Source of the DNA: Gordonia alkanivorans NBRC 16433
GTDB taxonomy: Bacteria; Actinomycetota; Actinomycetes; Mycobacteriales; Mycobacteriaceae
DNA: 64,000 nucleotides
Direction: 5' to 3'
NCBI RefSeq assembly: GCF_000225505.1
Contig: NZ_BACI01000097.1
Coordinates: forward strand, 124,001-188,000
Below, piece by piece: positions 59,266 to 64,000 of this stretch (the first letter of the stretch is position 1; each line of letters opens with the position of its first letter). The position numbers and the translations under genes were made by a program. The notes below the pieces were generated by a model. It had not been told where the DNA came from. It worked only from the letters and a program-made list of their open reading frames with translations, and made no database searches.

Positions 59266-60273
59266 ATGAGCAATCTGGAGATCCAGCCGGCCGAGGTCGA
59301 ATGCCACACCGACGCCGAGAACGCGACCGGGTCGGGACACCTTCGTCTGGAGGTCCTCACCGCACGTGACGTACCCCTCGGCGGTCCGCGCGCGATGACC
59401 GTCCACCGGACCCTCCCCCAACGCTCGCGGTCGCTCATCGGCGCGTGGTGCTTCGTGGACCACTACGGGCCCGACGACGTGGCGAGTACCGGCGGGATGG
59501 ATGTGCCGCCGCATCCGCATACCGGCCTGCAGACGGTCAGCTGGTTGTTCACCGGCGAAGTCGAGCATCGCGACACGATGGGCAACCACGCGAGGGTCCG
59601 CCCCGGCGAGATCAACCTGATGACCGCGGGACACGGCATCGCGCACACCGAGGTGTCGACCCCGGAGACCACGATCCTGCACGGCGTACAGCTGTGGACC
59701 GCGCTGCCCGCCGATGCCGTCGACACAGCAAGGGATTTCGCCCATCACCGCCCCGAGGACATCGAGCTCGACGGGGTCACGGCCAAGGTGTTCCTCGGCG
59801 AGCTTCTCGGCACCCGCTCGCCGGTACACACGTTCACGCCACTGCTGGGCGCCCAGCTCGACTTCGCGCCCGGCGCCACCGTCGACCTCGACGTCGATCC
59901 CGCCTTCGAGCACGGCATCCTCGTCGACGCGGGAACCATCGAGGTCGCCGACACCGGTGCCGCACCTCTCCAGCGCACCGAGCTCGGTTACGTCGGAGTG
60001 GGTGCGTCGCGACTGACGCTGACCAACGTCGCCGACGACGCCGCCCGCGTGATCCTGCTCGGCGGCACCCCGTTCGGCGAGGACATCGTGATGTGGTGGA
60101 ACTTCATCGGCCGCACGCACGAGGAGATCGTCGGGTTCCGCGACGAGTGGATGGCCCACAGCGAACGGTTTGGACAGGTACAGGGATACGACGGCGACAT
60201 CCAGCACCTGCCCGCACCCGCTTTGCCGCACTCTCGGCTACGTCCCCGGAAGAACACTCCGGGCCGCGCCTGA
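59266..60273 (+). CDS. Pirin family protein
   Basis: 335 residues from the ATG at 59266 (ggggaga 9 nt upstream; ATG 59257 also in frame). Bicupin: the N-terminal metal-site motif is present with His in PPHPHTGLQTVSW and EHRDTMG, then LMTAGHGIAHTEVS with the last His/Glu ligand. The C-terminal cupin (GVGASRLTLTN) has lost such residues, as usual. Pirins range from quercetinases to redox-sensing co-regulators. Probably co-transcribed with the ADC-family gene and therefore under the same palindrome. Confidence 0.9.
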   Translation: MSNLEIQPAEVECHTDAENATGSGHLRLEVLTARDVPLGGPRAMTVHRTLPQRSRSLIGAWCFVDHYGPDDVASTGGMDVPPHPHTGLQTVSWLFTGEVEHRDTMGNHARVRPGEINLMTAGHGIAHTEVSTPETTILHGVQLWTALPADAVDTARDFAHHRPEDIELDGVTAKVFLGELLGTRSPVHTFTPLLGAQLDFAPGATVDLDVDPAFEHGILVDAGTIEVADTGAAPLQRTELGYVGVGASRLTLTNVADDAARVILLGGTPFGEDIVMWWNFIGRTHEEIVGFRDEWMAHSERFGQVQGYDGDIQHLPAPALPHSRLRPRKNTPGRA

Positions 60274-60302
60274 CGCCGAGCCCCGCTCCCTGGGGAGGGC
60301 CA

Positions 60303-60998
60303 TCACGAAGGGCCGAGCAACCGGGCGAAGTTGGCGATGCCCGCCGCCTCGATCGTCTGTTGGCGCACGTCGGGTCCCGTACCACGCGCGTCGTGCTGTG
60401 TGTCGCCGACGCGGCTCCGGGTGTCTGACGCGGCACCACCCGCGGCCCGCGGCTCGATGAGTCCCGCGAGTTCGTTTGCCGCACGGTCGATTCGACCACT
60501 CAGACCGCCATCACCAGCCGACTCGGCGCCCGCCCAGTCCTCTGACGCCGCGTACACCCCGGTCGGCACGATCACGGTTCGCAGGTAGGAGAACAGCGGG
60601 CGCAGCGCGTGATCGAGCACCATGGAGTGCCGCGGGCTGCCGCCGGTGGCGGCGATGAGCACGGGCTTGCCGGACATCGCGTCCACGTCGACCAGGTCGA
60701 AGAACATCTTGAACAGTCCGCTGTAGGAGGCGTTGAAGACCGGGGACGCCACGATCAACGCGTCAGCAGATTCCACGGCGTCGAGAGCGGCGCGGGCCTG
60801 CCCGGGGGCGAACCCGCCGGTCATCGCACGGCCGAGATCGACGGCCAGATCCCGCAGATCGATCACCTGAACGTCGACCACGCGCTCGCCCTCGCCGAGT
60901 GCGTCGGTCACCGCCACCGTCAGCCGGTCGATCAACATCCGCGTCGACGACGGTTCGGAGAGACCGGCGTTCACCGCGACGATCCGCAGGGCGGTCAC
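60303..60998 (-). CDS. NAD(P)H:FMN reductase (CE1759 type)
   Basis: 231 residues from GTG 60998. Flavodoxin-like fold: VAVNAGLSEPSSTRMLIDRL at the N-terminus for FMN phosphate, SPVFNASYSGLFKMFFDLVD and KPVLIAATGGSPRHSMVLD. The last ~45 residues are low-complexity and probably disordered before ending NFARLLG. It should supply reduced FMN to the flavin monooxygenase encoded just upstream, with which it overlaps by 4 bp (GTGA). Confidence 0.9.
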   Translation of the reverse strand: MTALRIVAVNAGLSEPSSTRMLIDRLTVAVTDALGEGERVVDVQVIDLRDLAVDLGRAMTGGFAPGQARAALDAVESADALIVASPVFNASYSGLFKMFFDLVDVDAMSGKPVLIAATGGSPRHSMVLDHALRPLFSYLRTVIVPTGVYAASEDWAGAESAGDGGLSGRIDRAANELAGLIEPRAAGGAASDTRSRVGDTQHDARGTGPDVRQQTIEAAGIANFARLLGPS

Positions 60999-62095
60999 GA
61001 GGACACCTCCACATCCTGATCGGCTTCCTGGCGGGCGGCGACGAGCGAGGCGTGCGTCGGCGCGTCGGGAACGTCGTCGGGACGTCCCTCCGCAAACCCG
61101 GCGCGCAGGTCCGGTAGCACCTCGCCCAGCAGGTCGAGCTGCTCCAGCACGGTCTTGAGCGGCAGTCCCGCATGATCGACGAGGAACAGCTGACGCTGGT
61201 AGTCGCCGAAGGTCTCCCGGAAGGTCAGCGTCTTGTCGACGAACTCGGCCGGGCTGCCGACGGTCAGCGGCGTCTGCGAGGTGAAGTCCTCGAGCGACGG
61301 ACCGTGTCCGTACACCGGCGCGTTGTCGAAGTACGGGCGGAACTCGCGCACCGCGTCCTGCGACTTCGGTCGGATGAAGAACTGTCCGCCGAGCCCGACG
61401 ATGGCCTGGTGGGCCTTGCCGTGGCCGTAGTGCTCGTACCGTTCGCGGTAGAAGTTGATCAGCCGCTGGAAGTGCTCGTTGGGCCAGAAGATGTTGTTGG
61501 CGAAGAAGCCGTCGCCGTAGTACGCCGCCTGCTCAGCGATCTCCGGGCTACGGATCGACCCGTGCCAGACGAACGGTGCCACGTCGTCGAGCGGGCGGGG
61601 CGTCGAGGTGAAGGACGTCAGCGGGGTCCGGAACTGTCCTTCCCAATCCACCACGTGCTCGGTCCACAACCGATGCAGGAGGTGGTAGTTCTCGATCGCC
61701 AGCGGGATCCCCTGGCGGATGTCCTGGCCGAACCACGGATAGACCGGACCGGTGTTGCCGCGCCCGAGCATCAGGTCGACGCGCCCGTCGGCCAGATGCT
61801 GCAGCATCGCGAAGTCCTCGGCGATCTTGACCGGGTCGTTGGTCGTGATCAGCGTGGTCGCGGTACTCAGTTGCAGACGCTCGGTCTGCGCCGCGATGTA
61901 GGCCAGGGTCGTGGTGGGCGACGACGAGAAGAAGGGCTCGTTGTGGTGCTCACCGAGCGCGAACACGTCGAGCCCGATGTCCTCGGCCTTCTTGGCGATC
62001 TGCACGATCGCCTTGATCCGCTCGTGTTCTGTGGGCGTCGTGCCCGTGGTCGGGTCGGTGGTGATGTCACTGACGCTGAAGAGTCCGAACTGCAT
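60995..62095 (-). CDS. LLM-class flavin-dependent monooxygenase (CE1758 type)
   Basis: 366 residues from the ATG at 62095, with a strong aaggagg ribosome binding site; an upstream in-frame start at 62128 is not needed. Luciferase-like TIM barrel: MQFGLFSVSDI, LGEHHNEPFFSSSP, QHLADGRVDLMLGRGNTGP, APFVWHGSIRSPE. A two-component monooxygenase needing FMNH2 from the downstream reductase. The substrate is not known. A perfect 14-bp palindrome lies upstream at 62132-62145. Confidence 0.9.
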   Translation of the reverse strand: MQFGLFSVSDITTDPTTGTTPTEHERIKAIVQIAKKAEDIGLDVFALGEHHNEPFFSSSPTTTLAYIAAQTERLQLSTATTLITTNDPVKIAEDFAMLQHLADGRVDLMLGRGNTGPVYPWFGQDIRQGIPLAIENYHLLHRLWTEHVVDWEGQFRTPLTSFTSTPRPLDDVAPFVWHGSIRSPEIAEQAAYYGDGFFANNIFWPNEHFQRLINFYRERYEHYGHGKAHQAIVGLGGQFFIRPKSQDAVREFRPYFDNAPVYGHGPSLEDFTSQTPLTVGSPAEFVDKTLTFRETFGDYQRQLFLVDHAGLPLKTVLEQLDLLGEVLPDLRAGFAEGRPDDVPDAPTHASLVAARQEADQDVEVSS

Positions 62096-62131
62096 GTCGC
62101 GCCTCCTTGTGATGGTTACACCGAGCATAAC

Positions 62132-62145
62132 CGGACCGCGGTCCG
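62132..62145. promoter_or_regulatory. 14-bp palindrome upstream of the monooxygenase operon
   Basis: CGGACCGCGGTCCG is perfectly self-complementary and lies 37 bp before the monooxygenase start (minus strand) and ~80 bp before the lipoprotein gene (plus strand). It has the size and symmetry of a TetR-family operator. No regulator gene is adjacent. Confidence 0.55.
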
Positions 62146-62227
62146 ATTAATTCCGGTGGCCGGTGAGTTAGTGTTGGCTCACTGCGGAGAAGCGCCGCGG
62201 ATAGACAACTGCATCGAGGAGAGTCGC

Positions 62228-62761
62228 ATGAAGATCCGGAAGTCCGTCGCTGCCGTCACCCTCGCCGGGGCCGCTTTGTTCGTCGCCACCGGTTGTTCGG
62301 AGTCCACCGACACCGTCGACGAGGCGACGAGCGCGGTGTCCACCGCCGTCGAGTCCGCGGCGAGCCAGGTCGAGACCGCCGCCAGCGACGCGGTCGACGA
62401 GGTCACCGGGCTCAGCAATGACGACGCACAGGAAACCCTGCGCCAGGCCATCGACCCGAACACCTCCTCCGAGGAGCTCGACCAGGTCATCGACGTCACC
62501 AATCCCGCCACCAAACCGGCCGCGATGGCTTTCGCCAAGGGCGCGTCCGCCGCGGGATACACCCCGGACGCGTTCTCGGTGAAAGAGGTCACCGAGGACG
62601 GCGACAAGGCCACCGCAACCGTCGCCGTGAAGAGTCCGCATTCCTCGACACCGGTCGACATCCAGCTCGGCTTCGTCAAGGTCGACGGCGACTGGAAGCT
62701 CAGTGGTGACGCCATTCAGCAGCTGATCAGCATGGGCAGCGGCCAGCAAGAGGGCAACTAG
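62228..62761 (+). CDS. Lipoprotein of unknown function
   Basis: 177 residues from the ATG at 62228 (ribosome binding site gaggaga). Type II signal peptide MKIRKSVAAVTLAGAALFV ending in the lipobox ATGC. The mature N-terminus is an Ala/Ser/Thr/Val/Asp-rich stalk to ~residue 60. Residues ~65-170 form a small alpha/beta domain (ETLRQAIDPNTSSEELDQVI, DIQLGFVKVDGDWKLSGDAI) resembling NTF2/DUF4878-like extracytoplasmic domains. Function unknown. A frame open from 61172 runs over the monooxygenase in antisense and is not the gene. Confidence 0.82.
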   Translation: MKIRKSVAAVTLAGAALFVATGCSESTDTVDEATSAVSTAVESAASQVETAASDAVDEVTGLSNDDAQETLRQAIDPNTSSEELDQVIDVTNPATKPAAMAFAKGASAAGYTPDAFSVKEVTEDGDKATATVAVKSPHSSTPVDIQLGFVKVDGDWKLSGDAIQQLISMGSGQQEGN

Positions 62762-62841
62762 ACCCACGGCGCACGTCGCCTCCTCGCCTACACTCGGACG
62801 GGTGTGGTTCCGACCCGGAGCCGGGCGGCGAGGAGGTGTAC

Positions 62842-63477
62842 GTGCGTACCGATCAACCCACCCAACCGTTCGCTCCACCGGTGACCCAGCGGCACGCGCG
62901 GTGGCCGCTGGTCAATGATCTCGACGACACCGAGTTGCCGGCTGCGGCCGAACCGACCGGCACGCGGGTCGACGTGCATGTTGCGGTACCCGCGTCGCCG
63001 AAGCTGCCGACCAGGGTCGAGCCCGCGGCGGAATCGTCACCGTGGATGGTGACGCGCAACGCCGGCCGGCTGCCGGCACGGGAACATGCCGCATTGCCGC
63101 CGGTGGGCGACTTCTGGGACCTGGAGAACGCCCGCCGAGCACCCCTTGCCGCGATGCCGCTGCCCGCGCGGACCTTTCCGGCGCGCTCGGCGCCGTACCT
63201 GACCCGGCCCGTCGGCGGCCGTTCCGTCGCACCGGCTGCCTCGCTGGCTCTGACCTCCGGGCTGATCTCCATACCCCTGACCCTCCTGCTGGGACTGGGC
63301 GCGATCCTCGGACTGATCGCCGTCGTCGCCGGCGCGGTCGGAGTCAGGCAGGTTCGACGCGCCCCCGCGGAGCGCAAGGGCACCGGTCGCGCGATCACGG
63401 GCATCGTGACCGGCGCCGGCAGCGTGATCGTGGGCGGCCCGATCCTCTTCCTCGTTCTGCTCCTCGCCGGACTGTAG
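62842..63477 (+). CDS. DUF4190-type two-span membrane protein
   Basis: 211 residues from GTG 62842, five nt after aggagg; a GTG at 62836 overlaps the ribosome binding site. The N-terminal ~130 residues are Pro/Ala-rich and cytoplasmic. The C-terminus holds two membrane spans around a basic loop (VGVRQVRRAPAERKGTGRAI) in the DUF4190 arrangement (ASLALTSGLISIPLTLLLGL; GAGSVIVGGPILFLVLLLAG). Function unknown. It ends 72 bp before a bidirectional terminator. Confidence 0.8.
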   Translation: MRTDQPTQPFAPPVTQRHARWPLVNDLDDTELPAAAEPTGTRVDVHVAVPASPKLPTRVEPAAESSPWMVTRNAGRLPAREHAALPPVGDFWDLENARRAPLAAMPLPARTFPARSAPYLTRPVGGRSVAPAASLALTSGLISIPLTLLLGLGAILGLIAVVAGAVGVRQVRRAPAERKGTGRAITGIVTGAGSVIVGGPILFLVLLLAGL

Positions 63478-63549
63478 CCGCAGGCGCACTGTTCGAGGCC
63501 TGTCGCCGCCACGCTTGTCGCCGCCACAGTCGCACGACCGCAGAAACAA

Positions 63550-63575
63550 CGAGACCCGCCTGTCGGCGGGTCTCG
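63550..63575. terminator. Bidirectional hairpin terminator
   Basis: Perfect 11-bp stem CGAGACCCGCC (63550-63560) and GGCGGGTCTCG (63565-63575) with loop TGTC, between convergent genes (DUF4190 on plus, small protein on minus). No long T-run. Confidence 0.8.
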
Positions 63576-63597
63576 TCCGGTATGTCGGTGCGGGACT

Positions 63598-63915
63598 CTA
63601 GCTGACCGCGCGGAGTCGGGGCCGGACCGAGGCGACCTCGCCGCGCTCGCGGCCGAGCCAGGCCTGGATCTCGCCGATGACCTGCAACCGGGAATCAACC
63701 GGGTCGATGTCCACGAGAGACGGCATGCAGTGCATCAGTGCGGCGTAGAACGCCGAGGTCGGCGACATCCCGTACTCGGCCAGCACGCTGCCGTAGTCCT
63801 CGACGCGATCGGCGAGTTCACCGTAGGTGAGAGCGTCATCGCCCAGCCGAACAGCGGTCAGGTGGGGCGTGATCGCCCCTCGTGTCTGGATGTCATCCAG
63901 TAGTAGCTGGTCCAT
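63598..63915 (-). CDS. Small protein resembling an adenylation-enzyme N-terminus
   Basis: 105 residues from the ATG at 63915 (gggaagg 9 nt upstream); an open frame extends to 63999 without a better site. The middle part, TPHLTAVRLGDDALTYGELA, looks like the start of acyl-CoA synthetases and NRPS A domains (core A1 region), but the protein stops ~50 residues later (LQVIGEIQAWLGRERGE) without any ATP-binding motif. Either a domesticated fragment or an independent small family found in related actinobacteria. Function unknown. Confidence 0.6.
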   Translation of the reverse strand: MDQLLLDDIQTRGAITPHLTAVRLGDDALTYGELADRVEDYGSVLAEYGMSPTSAFYAALMHCMPSLVDIDPVDSRLQVIGEIQAWLGRERGEVASVRPRLRAVS

Positions 63916-64000
63916 GATTACTGCCTTCCCGCCCGTGGAGCGTCGATCGCTGTGTCCCCGCCTCCCCTGACGTTGGTACTCATGCGATCCTTCAACCAAG

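Overview
The window is very GC-rich with dense coding and many GTG starts. It carries Actinobacteria-type genes: an antigen-85-type mycolyltransferase, a SigK/RskA pair, UgpAEBC in the mycobacterial gene order, and short zinc-type S14. Together these point to a mycolic-acid-containing Mycobacteriales genome, most likely Gordonia or a close relative. The genus is my inference; the sequence carries no 16S or tRNA gene.

Layout. (1) 1-2.5 kb: end of a SIMPL-domain protein, a small secreted protein, dtd and fdhD. (2) 2.5-6.7 kb, minus strand: ugpA-ugpE-ugpB-ugpC, a phosphodiester-lipid headgroup importer. (3) 6.9-10.4 kb, minus: a membrane esterase coupled to a DUF2156 membrane protein. (4) 10.5-16.0 kb, minus: map, adk, secY, rplO, rpmD, rpsE, rplR, rplF, rpsH, the distal half of the spc ribosomal operon. 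(5) 16.3-36.0 kb, mostly plus: an inserted block with a PQQ-type sugar dehydrogenase lipoprotein, secreted proteins, a cupin, a complete respiratory nitrate reductase operon narGHJI-narK, DUF4262, a TerD-AIM24 fusion, a ParA gene with two compensating frameshifts plus its partner, and a large secreted Ig-like/propeller protein flanked by two SRPBCC paralogues. (6) 36.1-37.6 kb, minus: rplN, rplX, rplE, rpsN, the proximal half of spc, closed by its own terminator. (7) 38.1-54.1 kb, plus: a biosynthetic cluster with a 4597-residue four-module NRPS, an MbtH-like protein and a DrrAB-type ABC exporter, all overlapping. (8) 54.2-56.7 kb: sigK-like/rskA-like pair and a mycolyltransferase. (9) 56.8-64 kb: two orphan LuxR-type regulators, an acetoacetate-decarboxylase-family gene with a KstR-type operator and a pirin, an LLM flavin monooxygenase/FMN reductase pair, a lipoprotein, a DUF4190 protein and a small protein resembling an adenylation-domain N-terminus.

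How it fits together. The NRPS block is the most likely undescribed system. Its first module is EntF-like with a readable serine code, followed by three modules whose codes share a DALF-x-G core that I cannot assign, then a type I thioesterase. With MbtH and an exporter it should make and secrete an N-acylated or N-arylated Ser-X-X-X peptide or its cyclic form. The spc operon is cut between rpsN and rpsH by about 20 kb of energy-metabolism and surface genes.
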